Shown here piece after piece: positions 1-10,225 of a DNA stretch of 64,000 bases (position 1 is its first letter; each line of letters begins with the position of its first letter). Below the pieces are notes generated by a model. It was not told the origin of the DNA. It made no database searches and saw only the letters and a list, made by a program, of their open reading frames with translations. The position numbers and the translations under genes are program-made. This DNA is from Antedon mediterranea (lineage: Eukaryota > Echinodermata > Crinoidea > Comatulida > Antedonidae), in contig NC_092671.1 in NCBI RefSeq assembly GCF_964355755.1, positions 24,426,070-24,490,069 of the forward strand, read 5' to 3'.

Positions 1-205
1 CGATAAATTTAAACATCAATACGGTACCAGGGGAAGGGATTTCAATTTTGTGTAGCCAAAAAAGAATTATGTTATTAGTAAAACATTCTTTTTTAATGCC
101 ATTTTACTTTGGAATAAACTTTCAAAGAACTTGAAGGATATTACCTTTCATATTGTCTTCAAGGTAGCTCTAAAGAAACATCTTGCTTCACAAATGACAA
201 TTTAG
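1..205 (+). pseudogene. CR1-like LINE reverse transcriptase, C-terminal tail (fragment)
   Basis: The last ~35 codons before a stop at 203-205 read LLWNKLSKNLKDITF and then FKVALKKHL, the usual end of CR1/Jockey-type non-LTR reverse transcriptases (LWNxLPxxI...FKxxLKxxL). The upstream part (residues like YQGKGFQF) lies in another frame, so at least one frameshift separates them. The fragment is cut by the window edge. No poly-A or tail repeat is visible after the stop. It is a dead remnant. Confidence 0.6.
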
Positions 206-958
206 TACCAATAGTCAATATTTAATTCAATTTTAATTGTAAAATAACAATTTAATTACATTGTCAATACTGAAATTAATTAAATAATAATTAAATAATG
301 AGTAAAATATTTTTCTATAAAATGTCGTTTTATAAACAAAACCTAAATTACCAATTTATATTTTCTCTAAAACCTTTTACTTATAAACTATCTGTATAAT
401 ATCTAAATTATAATTTTTATACTTTATATTTGAATTTTTATGTTAATATAATTTGTTTTTATGTTGAGAACCCGTTCTGAAACAAGCCCTTTATCCATAA
501 AGTATTTGATTGGAATATTCTTAGCTGAAAGTTGGCCATGCTTCATATCTTACAATGTCTACGTCTAACGAACTTTTTTATAATATTTTATTTTTTAGGT
601 TCTTCACGCGAATGATAGTTACAGTACATCGCCGATATCTTCTTGTGTACAGTACCTCCTGGGGTAATAATAATTGTGGTTCCCATATTATATTATCACC
701 AGCATGTTGATGTATTCTCGTCATTACTTTCCAAAAGCCGAATTTTGTTTTTATTCTGTAACCTCCAAAACGTAGGCTTAGCAAAATCATAATTATAAAT
801 TAACAAAGCATGTAGCCTATGGTGGCCATTTTGACAATTAAAATGGTGGCCCTTGAATGAACTTCAAAAAGCTGCATTTAGATTATCTTGACCCTCAAAA
901 CATACATTTTCCGCCAAAATTACTTTCATACACGATTCGAAAAAAAACGTTCATATGA
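206..958. other. AT-rich gene-free stretch
   Basis: No gene recognised. A minus-strand open frame at 578-790 (70 codons) has no known motif and may be chance. At 819-853 an imperfect palindrome built on GGCCATTTT/AAAATGGtGGCC resembles the inner repeats of the foldback element at 22-30 kb, so a scrap of that family may sit here. Confidence 0.4.
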
Positions 959-1465
959 TGATTTGGAAATGACAAATAATAAAAGAATGGACTTGGTGTC
1001 TTTACTGCTGTGCTTCTTTATTTTCAGTAGTAAAACCTACAGCATAAAAGTAAACGAACAATCAAAAAACAGAACAGACCGAAAGTCATTAACTACACTT
1101 TTCACAATCGGTTGATATCATGAAACTAATGTTACAATTACATTAGAAACCTAGCTAATAGTAGGCCTAGCCTAGCACACAATGGTTAGCGAATACGCAA
1201 TATAACATGTCACTGCAAAGTAATTATATTTATTCATATGGTTAACTTAAGGCTAGATAATTTAACTCACACGGTCATCCAACAAAAGATGAATATTGTC
1301 AAATCCAAAATAAAGTAAAGTAACTTCTGTTTAAAACTATGAATCTATGTCAACTATTTAACACTGTAAACTTTGTATTGTTTCTCGATCTCTACTTCTC
1401 TGACTTCATTTTCTAATCTATGACACGCAAATCATGCATAAATCTAAACTCCTAATTCCAATTCA
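959..1465 (-). repeat. 3' LTR of BEL element no. 1
   Basis: 507 bp, matching 13160-13663 over its whole length. On the plus strand it begins TGATTTGGA and ends CCAATTCA, so it is TG...CA on both strands. An apparent plus-strand reading frame at 888-1115 lies largely inside this LTR and recurs in the other one, so it is not a gene. Indels relative to the other LTR include an extra CACA near 1177. Confidence 0.88.
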
Positions 1466-2261
1466 CTCCTGCCTAGAGGCTCTTTATGAGTCTCGGTATG
1501 CAAGCCATGTTCTAATTCCTTGGCAGTTGCAATCAAGCACATCTTGTGTATCGGCCTTTCTTTCAGAGTAACAGTTTTCAATCTATCTGACATCACAGTC
1601 TTTACCGTAACCTTGCGCACCAAACCATCTTCTCCGGGGTGCAGCTTATGTATGAGTGCACGTTTCCACCTTCCACGAGGGGCTACGCCGCCTTTTAGAC
1701 CTGGCTCTAGTAGCAATACCAAGTCTCCAATGCTTAGGTTTGATCTGGGATGAAACCACTTGGATCTCTGAATCAACTGTGGTGGCATATGAAGGATCCC
1801 AGAATACTTGGACGTGACACGTTGGTAAGCCACATCCATTAAATTTCTAGGGTCAATCACGCTTTTGCTCTCGGGTTGTAAGACAACCGGCTGTCCGTGA
1901 GGATGTAGGATGTCATTTGCTGTGATGGGAGGTGAATTTAGAGGGTCAGAACCTTCTGGAAATAGAGGTCTAGAATTTATCAAGTATGCAACTTCTGCCA
2001 ATACAGTCTGCCATTCAAGAGCTCTAAACTTTCGATGATGATAATTAACTAAGGCATCGAGACCTTTTCTGCAACTCCTGATAAGCGACTCTACAACACC
2101 GTGCGATATGTGATGCCAGAGGAGTGTTGAATTTCCAGATAAATTGAGTTTTCACCTTTAAAAACTCTGATTCAATTTGTTTTAAGTTCCAATTATCTAT
2201 CCACTTCTTCAGTACACTCTGTGCTCCTGTAAAGTTACGACCTCTATCACTAAACACAATA
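1444..2261 (-). pseudogene. BEL no. 1 integrase, distal part, plus DUF5641-like C-terminal domain
   Basis: 2045-2257 encodes the second half of a retroviral-type integrase core (FSDRGRNFTGA with the second catalytic Asp, then WKFNTP). It is frameshifted before the family's usual GGVWE region. 1444-2001 encodes the BEL C-terminal domain (SIGDLVLLLEPG, RGRWKRALIHKLHPGEDGLVRKV, ending in RPIHKMCLIATAKEL). The N-terminal half of the integrase is at 8776-9717. The two halves were separated by the DNA transposon at 2262-8775, and joining them across one copy of AATA gives a continuous frame. Confidence 0.82.
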
Positions 2262-3104
2262 CAGTGGGAAAGCCACTTCGCGTTTTGACCGTTAAATCGT
2301 GTAAAATCGACTTACTTCCGCATTGACGATTTTGAAGCGCCACCTATCGTTGAAAACTGAAACCACGATTTTTCGTCGCCTAGCAAATAAGTGCTGTTTT
2401 ATTTTAAGCTCTCATGAATATTTAAGAACCGCCCAACATTACCTATTATGGTAAAAGCATTTCCTAATAAGTATTATTGAATAACCAATCGGTTTCCTTC
2501 AAAGAAACCGAAGCTAATACAATACATTCGGCGACTGAAGTCGGGACTCGTGAAATTTATAAATGTGGTACGATTTGACTACTGTTTTGTTGTCCATTTT
2601 CTGAATAGTCGGAGGTGCATCCCAACAAATTAAAAAGATTATAATCAATTGTTTTATCAAGAATAATATTAGTTTAATCGAGTATGATATATTTCTATCC
2701 TGTTCAAAATTTGTTGGTGTATTCTCAGGCCTCGAAAGGTAGGTACATTTTCTAGCTGTGAGCGTGGTTTCGGCAACGCGAGACACGTGTGTTAGTATAG
2801 GCGATAGCGAGACGTGTGTTGTACTGTGTTGATGCTGATCCGATAGTCGTTAAGTTGTACTGATTACGAGTATCATTGGTCCTGGCCGGCCTAGCCTGGT
2901 GATCTGATCCCCGCAAAAAAAATACTTTTTTTCAATCAGTATTAATATTATTATTTTATTTTTCATTTATTATTTGATTTATTAGGCTGAATAGATGCCT
3001 AGCAGGCTGCTAGTACTAGTAGGCCTAGATTATATAAATAATAATAGTAAATAAATACTGTAATTTAATTAATAAAATACAGCTTCCATTTGCCTTACTT
3101 TTAT
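2262..3104. other. T1 left part, no recognised gene
   Basis: Holds the left inverted end and about 800 bp of AT-rich sequence. A 90-codon minus-strand frame (2514-2786) has a hydrophobic stretch but no known motif; it may be a decayed transposase exon or chance. A short palindrome TGGCCGGCC lies near 2883. Confidence 0.4.
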
Positions 3105-3109
3105 GTCAT

Positions 3110-3544
3110 TGTTTCGGATTTCGAACTTTGACGTTGGTGGCGTAAAGATTTGTTTTGGTGGTAAACAGAATTGTCAGCAAGATCACGCTTATTATCTAAT
3201 AGTAGATACTGTATTTATCTTATTTCCGACAGTGATACGTGGGAGTACTACGTACGTTTTATAACATTTAAGTTGTGTTAATGTTCTTGACTTTGAATAT
3301 TAAAATTATTAGTTAGGCTATTTAGTTAAGTGTTTCGATCGGCTAATTGGCCATAAGCCTGACTAGCCCTCGTGTAGTAGTTTGACTGTATGTATCTGCT
3401 ACGCTGTATTTTGGGGTTGTTTGCACACGCAGCTGTGCTGCCTTGTGCGTGTTTTCACTGAGTTTATTTGTGTTTCAGACTTTACCGAAGAATAAAGAAC
3501 GGTTAAAGTAACTACCACGAGTTTGTGTATCATTGTCCGGATTA
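3110..3544 (+). repeat. 5' LTR of BEL element no. 2
   Basis: Starts TGTTTCGGATTTCG and ends CCGGATTA. The near-identity to 7052-7486 (one mismatch) shows recent insertion. The boundary is set by the GTCAT duplications. It contains AATAAA near 3491, probably the transcript-end signal. Confidence 0.9.
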
Positions 3545-3565
3545 GTAAAGTGTATTCCCTTAATA

Positions 3566-4147
3566 ATGGAGGAAAATACGTTCATCGACCTCAGCTTCGA
3601 AGAGCTCGAGGTCAAACACCGTTCGTTTAAAGGTCACCTAACGAGGGCAAGGGACCGTTTTACCCGTGTTCTCGACCGAGACGAACCGGAACTGGTTAAA
3701 GTGGCATTCGACCATATTCAAAAGAAAATTCGAAAGATAACCGACTTACTTGATGCTATGGATGTTGTCAAACCACCTGATGAGACTGACACTACTACAC
3801 GTCTACATGCAGAGCTAATGTCAGCAGCTGATGACGTGGAGCGAAAATATCAAGAATACAGAAGGTTTTCAAGGAATGAGCAAACCGCTCATTCTTCCCA
3901 AGGTGAGCCAACTGCAGCAGGAAAAGATGAAGAGATGATAAAATTAATTAAAGCTCAGTCTGAAATGGTGGCACAGCATACAATAAAATTGAACGGAAAC
4001 TGCTCAGACAACAAACGGCCTTCGATTAAAACACCAGGACTCCCAGCCCTCGGTGGGATGGATCTCCAAGAAACTTCCATTCTTGGCATGTACGAATTGA
4101 CCAATACTTCGAATCTTCTGGTATTAAAGGTGACCAAGAAAAATTGA
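3566..4147 (+). pseudogene. BEL no. 2 Gag, N-terminal part (frameshifted)
   Basis: The ATG at 3566 lies just past the LTR. The frame is open further upstream into the LTR, but this ATG is preferred because the homologous Gag of element no. 1 also starts right after its LTR. The product begins MEENTFIDLSFEELE and has a conserved SFKGHLTRARDRFTRVL segment shared with element no. 1. It belongs to the BEL Gag family (DUF1759-type). Near 4045-4060 the frame is lost by a one-base change: the expected WDGSPRNFHSW is encoded there in the frame that continues into the next reading frame. Confidence 0.75.
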
Positions 4148-6972
4148 TGGTTTTGCTCAATGGCGATGCATTACCCAAATCTATTCAAGATCATATTGCT
4201 GATTGCTGCTCGGTTGAAGGTGATAATGGAGCTTGGGCTCGTCTGAAGGAAAAGGTCCCGACTTCAGCTATTGTTCGTGATGTTATTCTGACACTTCAGA
4301 TGATGAAGCCAATGAAGTCAGCAACAGCAAAGGAAATGCGACCTGTTTTAAATGGACTCACAGACTTTGCAAGACGAATGCGTGAACTTGGAAAAGAATT
4401 AGAACTCTCATCGTCAGTAGTGGTTGAACTAGTGAGTCAGAAAATCGATGCTGAATTAAGCTTCGAATACATGCGGCAGATAAAGCAAGATGAGCCGACA
4501 ATACCATGTTTGATCTCATTCTTACGAAGTGAAACGGAAGCAAGGGAACGCCGAGAGCAACCTCATATGTTTGGCGATCAAAATGCATCTACTCATCACA
4601 TTACAGGGCAAATTAGTACACTTAAAAATACTACCCAATTTTTACCGAAATCTAATTTTAAAGGTGCTGAAACTAGCGCGGATGATTGTCCTTTCTGCAC
4701 TGACCACTCACGTCACTTAATTATAAAGTGCCCTATCTTTAACTCAAAATCTAATGAAGAGAGACGGTTAATGATAATGAAAGCTAGAAGATGTTTCCTA
4801 TGTTTCCGTACAAATCACAGTGCGTTCAGATGCCCCAGACATGACAAAAAACGCTGCTCTGTGTGTCAGCTATTTCACCACCGACTGATTTCTTGCCCAC
4901 CCAATCGCACTTTCAGAACTAACAACAACACAGATGGTTTCTGTCAAAGTCAAATGTCACCTAAAACACAGGCGGGAGCGAACACAAATCTACGGCCAAT
5001 TGTACGCCACGAAACCCAGGTAGGAACCAACTTAGGTCAGAATCCATTCTTATATTTGCCAGCATCAACCAACCAAACTGTTTCAAATATGAATTTAGAT
5101 CAAACCTCAATAAATTCACCTCAGATAGCTCAAGCGGGAGCAAGCCCAAGTCTACGTCAGACTGTAGCAGGACCCAGTCAAAATCCATTCGTGTCTTTGC
5201 CTCCATCAACAAATCAGACAATTTCGAAAATGAATTCGACGAAGCATGCCGAACGCCGTCGCTATTCCCCGACTACATATGTCGAGATACAAGACAACGA
5301 GGGCAATTGGCAAAAAGCTGTCGCATTCTTTGATAGTGGTGCTGATACCACTCTGGTCAAGTGCTCCATCGCTGAAAGTCTAGGCTTAAACGGACTGCCC
5401 TTTGTATTTACTTATGGTGTGGCTGGAGGAGGCATCGTACAAGAAAACAGTGCAAGGTATCAACTTCGAGTCAGACCACTACGGGAATTGAAAGCATACG
5501 ACTTGGTCGCAATTAGTGTACAAAAGCCTGCCCATGATAGCCCATCTGTTGGAGAAGATATCTTTGACGAACACTCTCACTTAACGGTAGTTAAAGAACA
5601 TTTGCCTGTGGAGGAAGCCGAGATTGACCTACTCATTGGATACGACTATCAATGTCTTACTACACCACTGAAAACAATACGTTCATTAACTGATCCTGAT
5701 ACATCACCAACTGCAGCAAAAAGTGCTCTAGGTTGGACAATTATCGGACAAACCATTCCAAAGCCAATTTCCAATGTCATCAGCCACATCACAAACGTAA
5801 ATTTCATGGATGACTCCCAGCTTTTATATACATCCGATGTCATTGGAGTTAAACCAACAACCTTGTGTACATGTACAGATAAGGAAATTGCTGAATCTCA
5901 GTTTATCAATCATTGTAGAAAAAATCGCCAAATAAATGAGAAGGGCCACATTACCATGGAAATGCCATGGAAAGATGGATTTCCTGAGTCTCTAGACTGT
6001 AATAGAGTACAAGCCGTGACGGGGATGATTTCACATGAGGCTAGGTTGCTAAAAAACAAGCAAATCAATGAATACAATGATGAAATTCGAGCTCTCCTTG
6101 ACAATGGATTTACGCGTGAGCTCACGCCAAGTGAAGACAGAAACGTTCGTTTACTTGCTGAGGCTAACACCGGTTCAGATCCTATAGGGGCTCTTAGGAT
6201 CAAAGATTGTGTGTACATGGATGATATAACCGACTCATTTACAAAACCGAATGAGGCAGTTGAGGCAGTTGAGCAGGTTACTCGTTTTCTAAGAATGGGA
6301 TCGTTTGAAATCAAAGTGTGGCATTCTAACCATCCGATGGTAGACCAGTGCCCTGAAGAGAAACACACACGTGTTCTAGGCCATTTGTGGAATAAGCTAG
6401 ATGACACGGTAACAATTCAGCTTGATAAGTTCGATGAAGAACAGACTCCACTTACCAAAAGAAAAGTTTCCAGTCTTGTTGCCAGGTTGTGGGATCCATT
6501 ACGAATGTTGAGCCCTGTGATTATTCGTTATAAAATCGGACTCCAGGAGATTTGGGCAGCTAGGCTTGATTGGGACGACGTGTTTGATGATGAGCAAACA
6601 GCTATGTGGAAGGTTTTTATAAAGGAGATGAATCATCTTTTGGGATTTGAAATTCCACGTCAGCTAACGCCTGAGGATTCTATTGCTTACCCCCAGTTAC
6701 ACTGTTTCAGTGATGCTAGTGAAGCTGCATTTGGTTCTGTCATCTGGCTGCGTTGGGATACCCCAGTAGGAGTTAAATTGACATACGTTATAGCAAAGGC
6801 TCTAGTTGGACCGTTAAAGAAAAGATCAAATATAAGTATTAAGGAAAGGCCTGTACATAAGTTGTGTTTGATTGCAACTGTGGGAGAACTTAAACACGAG
6901 TTTTCTTCTAAACAAGGAATGCTTTTATTATGTAACTACTTGAGTTGTGAACATTTAATTACTGTATTTTAA
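4144..6972 (+). CDS. BEL no. 2 Gag-Pol remainder: Gag core, zinc knuckles, protease, truncated RT and RNase H
   Basis: A continuous 942-codon frame beginning inside Gag (continuing from the frameshift near 4050). In order: Gag core; Cys/His knuckles at residues ~182-255 (CPFC, RCFLC, RCSVC); DUF1758-type aspartic protease with DSGAD at ~396; LLIGYDY at ~495; the start of reverse transcriptase; an in-frame deletion near 6147 removing fingers and most of the palm; YMDD at ~689; RT thumb/connection; start of RNase H (FSDAS, ~853). A second in-frame deletion near 6820 then joins KKRS to the last ~30 residues of the integrase C-terminal domain (KERPVHKLCLIATVGEL). Element no. 1 supplies the undeleted comparison. 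No polymerase or integrase activity is expected; Gag and protease could be functional apart from the upstream frameshift. Confidence 0.8.
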   Translation: MMVLLNGDALPKSIQDHIADCCSVEGDNGAWARLKEKVPTSAIVRDVILTLQMMKPMKSATAKEMRPVLNGLTDFARRMRELGKELELSSSVVVELVSQKIDAELSFEYMRQIKQDEPTIPCLISFLRSETEARERREQPHMFGDQNASTHHITGQISTLKNTTQFLPKSNFKGAETSADDCPFCTDHSRHLIIKCPIFNSKSNEERRLMIMKARRCFLCFRTNHSAFRCPRHDKKRCSVCQLFHHRLISCPPNRTFRTNNNTDGFCQSQMSPKTQAGANTNLRPIVRHETQVGTNLGQNPFLYLPASTNQTVSNMNLDQTSINSPQIAQAGASPSLRQTVAGPSQNPFVSLPPSTNQTISKMNSTKHAERRRYSPTTYVEIQDNEGNWQKAVAFFDSGADTTLVKCSIAESLGLNGLPFVFTYGVAGGGIVQENSARYQLRVRPLRELKAYDLVAISVQKPAHDSPSVGEDIFDEHSHLTVVKEHLPVEEAEIDLLIGYDYQCLTTPLKTIRSLTDPDTSPTAAKSALGWTIIGQTIPKPISNVISHITNVNFMDDSQLLYTSDVIGVKPTTLCTCTDKEIAESQFINHCRKNRQINEKGHITMEMPWKDGFPESLDCNRVQAVTGMISHEARLLKNKQINEYNDEIRALLDNGFTRELTPSEDRNVRLLAEANTGSDPIGALRIKDCVYMDDITDSFTKPNEAVEAVEQVTRFLRMGSFEIKVWHSNHPMVDQCPEEKHTRVLGHLWNKLDDTVTIQLDKFDEEQTPLTKRKVSSLVARLWDPLRMLSPVIIRYKIGLQEIWAARLDWDDVFDDEQTAMWKVFIKEMNHLLGFEIPRQLTPEDSIAYPQLHCFSDASEAAFGSVIWLRWDTPVGVKLTYVIAKALVGPLKKRSNISIKERPVHKLCLIATVGELKHEFSSKQGMLLLCNYLSCEHLITVF

Positions 6973-7040
6973 TTAAGATTCACTTTGTTGTGGTTATTTT
7001 TCGAAATCCTTTATGTACTGTGACTCATGTCAATTTGTCA

Positions 7041-7051
7041 CGAGGCGGGAG
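7041..7051 (+). promoter_or_regulatory. Polypurine tract of BEL no. 2
   Basis: CGAGGCGGGAG lies directly against the first base of the 3' LTR at 7052. This is where plus-strand DNA synthesis is primed in LTR retrotransposons. Position and composition support the call. Confidence 0.65.
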
Positions 7052-7486
7052 TGTTTCGAATTTCGAACTTTGACGTTGGTGGCGTAAAGATTTGTTTTGG
7101 TGGTAAACAGAATTGTCAGCAAGATCACGCTTATTATCTAATAGTAGATACTGTATTTATCTTATTTCCGACAGTGATACGTGGGAGTACTACGTACGTT
7201 TTATAACATTTAAGTTGTGTTAATGTTCTTGACTTTGAATATTAAAATTATTAGTTAGGCTATTTAGTTAAGTGTTTCGATCGGCTAATTGGCCATAAGC
7301 CTGACTAGCCCTCGTGTAGTAGTTTGACTGTATGTATCTGCTACGCTGTATTTTGGGGTTGTTTGCACACGCAGCTGTGCTGCCTTGTGCGTGTTTTCAC
7401 TGAGTTTATTTGTGTTTCAGACTTTACCGAAGAATAAAGAACGGTTAAAGTAACTACCACGAGTTTGTGTATCATTGTCCGGATTA
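7052..7486 (+). repeat. 3' LTR of BEL element no. 2
   Basis: 435 bp, identical to the 5' LTR except at one base (A at 7059). Ends GGATTA, followed by the duplication GTCAT. Confidence 0.9.
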
Positions 7487-7491
7487 GTCAT

Positions 7492-8770
7492 CATATAATA
7501 TTATAATTATATATACAACCAGACATTAACATTTTTTTTAAATAATATTTATTATTTTTTCTGACACTTTCAGGAATCGTTGATGATGCAGAGTTCTTTG
7601 TCTTTGTGACTTCAAACTGAGAGTGAAGTGGATAAAAAGATGACACCGGTACCTACCGACATTGTCATACCCAAACTATAATTTAATTATTTAAAACAAA
7701 ATGTTGAATTACAAATATTTATGTTGAATGCAAACCTACTACACTATACTCTGTAAATTATGTTATTGTCATGTGGTAGACCTTAAAAATTGAATATTTA
7801 TTGTATGTTAGGCCTATTTTATATTTTATTAATACTGTATTAGTTTAATATTACTAATATTATAATTTATATTATACAGTACTAGTTTGTACATGTTTTT
7901 ACCCAAAAAAAATGAATAAATAATTTGTTATTCAATCTAATTGCTTGTTTGTTCATCAATAATAAAACAATTGTAAGCAAGTATATAACAGTTCTTGTTA
8001 GCCGCTTATTTCAGGTCATATTATTAATATTAGCTAGGCCCGACGCGCCCGATCACAACGTCACTAAGTGACTTTCCGCCCCTGGAACAATCGGTCGCTA
8101 ATAGGGCTAGGCCTCGGACTCGTATAAAAGCTATTATAATAGTTATGATAAATATTCCTCAACTAAAATGTATACTGTGATAAATAAACAAGTAATAATA
8201 TACGTTGTATTGGAATGTATTTATTTATATGAATTCTTATACGCGGACAATTATAAACATCGCGTATATCGTTCGATATAAATAAATTCATAAACACGAT
8301 GACGATGTGTTTACAAAATGGCGGTTTCGCTAGTTTTCGATGGAACAAATAGTGGTACCTTTAGTTTGAATAGTCGGAGCTGCATCCCAACCACCGAATT
8401 TTGTATCTTAATATCGTATTCTGTAGATTATTAATTTTTCTAACAGGGATTTTAAATTCAGGACTGTTCAATTTTTCTAAATATTTTATTTTAATGATTT
8501 TCTAGGGTACAATTTCGAAAAAAAGACATTGGTTGATTTTGCCGTTAAATTACAGATTATCGTTTTGTTCAAATACATTTAATTTTACATGACAATATAT
8601 TAAAACCATTTATGAATTTATTTCACTAACAATATTTTTCCGATAATCAGCTAAATTTACAAATATTATGTTTTTCCAACACCCTAAAATTTAGCAATTT
8701 TGAACTAAATTAGAAAAGTAGGGCGCCCTCTCCGAGTCGAAATTTGACACGATTTGTCGACTGGCTGTCT
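7492..8770. other. T1 right part, no recognised gene
   Basis: AT-rich interior and right inverted end of transposon T1. A 61-codon minus-strand frame at 8163-8348 has no recognisable motif. A short GC-richer patch at 8038-8120 is not explained. Confidence 0.4.
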
Positions 8771-9717
8771 CACTGAATATGCGGATGAATTCCCCTATTG
8801 CAAGTAAATCTTCTAAATGCGCAAAGGAAAGATTCGGTTGTTAAAGACTCAACAAGCTCAAGAGAAATTGCTCGGGTAGTCATGCATGTTACGATTAGAA
8901 TACTTCCTTCGACCACAGTGTTGCGTGTAAGTTTAACATTGACATGTCCGAAAAAGTCCATAGCAACGTGTAGGAACGGTAGAATATGAGGTTGACATCT
9001 GAAACTAGGAAGCTCGCCCATCTGTTGTGTAAGCAGCACTCGTCTTCTTGTACGACAAAATATGCATTTTGCTGCAACATCCTTGAATAACTTTGTTCCA
9101 CCCGCAATATAAACTCCTTTCTTGAAAGCATAAGCAATTGCCACTCTGTAACCTTGATGATTCACAGCAAAATGGATGTGTCTCGCAAATGTGTCTGTTA
9201 TTAGTGATCCTCTTCGCAGAAGGACTGGTTGCTTTTGACCCTCTTGGATGGTTAGTTTTCGTAATCTACCTTCTACTCTTATGATGCCTCTCTGATCAAA
9301 CTTAGGGTTCAATTTTTTAATAGTTCTGCTGTTCAATTCTTCATCTTCCCATACTCTTTGACTTAAAAAGAACAGTGAATCTTCTTGTAATTCTTGATTA
9401 GTAGAAAGTTTTGGGGTTTTCCATTGGAGAAACCGTCGACATCTTGCAACAATCGATTTCAGCTGAAACCAATCTGAGGTCCCTTTTAGAAGATGCCTCT
9501 CAAAAGACTCCTGTACTACTACAGCACTTACTTGGTTGACGCTACGAAGAGCTTCTTGAGTATACTCCTTTACAAATACATGCTTGTGAGTAGTGTCGTA
9601 ACTTGGTTCTTGTCGTGGCCATTTTTCTTCTGGCTCGCAGATGAATGCAGGACCTTTGTTCCAATTATGAAGCCCTTCCGGATGAATTGGTTTTGTCAAC
9701 GCATCTGCGGGGTTCAT
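8770..9717 (-). pseudogene. BEL no. 1 integrase, N-terminal half (with end of RNase H)
   Basis: The frame opens with MNPADALTKP, the conserved end of the BEL RNase H/connection region. It continues into the H2C2-type zinc-binding domain (HFAVNHQGYRVA...KCIFCRTRRR) and the catalytic core start (VAMDFFGHVNV, first catalytic Asp). It ends at GIHPH where T1 inserted. The rest is at 1444-2261. Confidence 0.85.
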
Positions 9718-10225
9718 GTTCGAGGGGACATAGTGAAAAATAAATAATTTTATGTAGGAAAAGTTTCTTGAATTTCCTGGACGCGGGCCGAAACAAATGG
9801 TTTGAAGGTTCTAAGTCGGTGACAACGTCCGAAACTATTGCAGCCAGTCGAGTGAGGATGACCACAGCTGTTAACTCGAGTCTGGGTATGGATCGTTTCT
9901 TTAAAGGAGCAACTAGAAATTTTGCCATTACAAATGACAGCTTTATACCATCAGTGGTTTTCCATCTCCACCATATTACTGCTCCCATAGCCAATTCACT
10001 TGCGTCACTAAAGCCATGAAGTTGTGGGTGACCTATCGAATTATGTGGTCGTAATCTACGGGGAACTTCAAATGCAACAAGTTGGTTGATTTCTTGTATG
10101 TACTCCTTCCATTTATGGGTTTGTTCTTCACTAAGTTTTTCGTCCTATCCAAGGCCTGATTCCCACATTTCCTGAAGTCCCATTCTGTAGCGTATGCTGA
10201 CAGGTGCTAATAAACCAAACGGATC
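9665..10225 (-). pseudogene. BEL no. 1 RNase H region, frameshifted and partly deleted
   Basis: 9665-9994 encodes GAVIWWRWKTTDG...KKRSIPRLELTAVVILTRLA, the BEL RNase H/Peptidase_A17-associated region. Comparison with element no. 3 (18419-18685) shows that the stretch around the WSDS...RFKxFxANRV block is missing, and the reading then resumes in a different frame at MNPADALT. 9995-10225 holds the divergent connection region with stops. Confidence 0.7.

Larger units (their letters stand above)
3110..7486 (+). mobile_element. BEL/Pao LTR retrotransposon no. 2, young, internally deleted
   Basis: 4.38 kb element with 435-bp LTRs at 3110-3544 and 7052-7486. They differ at one visible base (3117 G, 7059 A). 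It is flanked by the 5-bp duplication GTCAT at 3105-3109 and 7487-7491, as usual for BEL/Pao, and a purine-rich tract precedes the 3' LTR. It encodes Gag, protease and only parts of reverse transcriptase and RNase H. Most of the polymerase, nearly all of RNase H and the whole integrase are missing through two internal deletions that keep one long frame open. It must depend on an intact relative. It is inserted in transposon T1. Confidence 0.9.
2262..8775. mobile_element. DNA transposon T1 (4-bp TSD, CAGTG termini), non-autonomous
   Basis: The termini are inverted: CAGTGGGAAAGCC at 2262 and GGCTGTCTCACTG ending at 8775, with further imperfect inverted similarity for about 50 bp (AAATCGTGT...). 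They are flanked by AATA at 2258-2261 and 8776-8779. The host integrase frame is restored when one AATA is kept, so the 4-bp duplication is well supported. Without the nested BEL element it is about 2.1 kb. No transposase is recognisable. A phrase GAATAGTCGGAGnTGCATCCC is directly repeated at ~2604 and ~8370. CAGTG resembles hAT ends, but hAT makes 8-bp duplications, so the superfamily is left open. Confidence 0.75.

Noticed and set aside
888-1115. Open frame with a homologous copy at 13077-13316, suggesting a conserved small protein.
   Set aside because: Both lie in the two LTRs of BEL no. 1. The similarity is LTR identity, not protein conservation.
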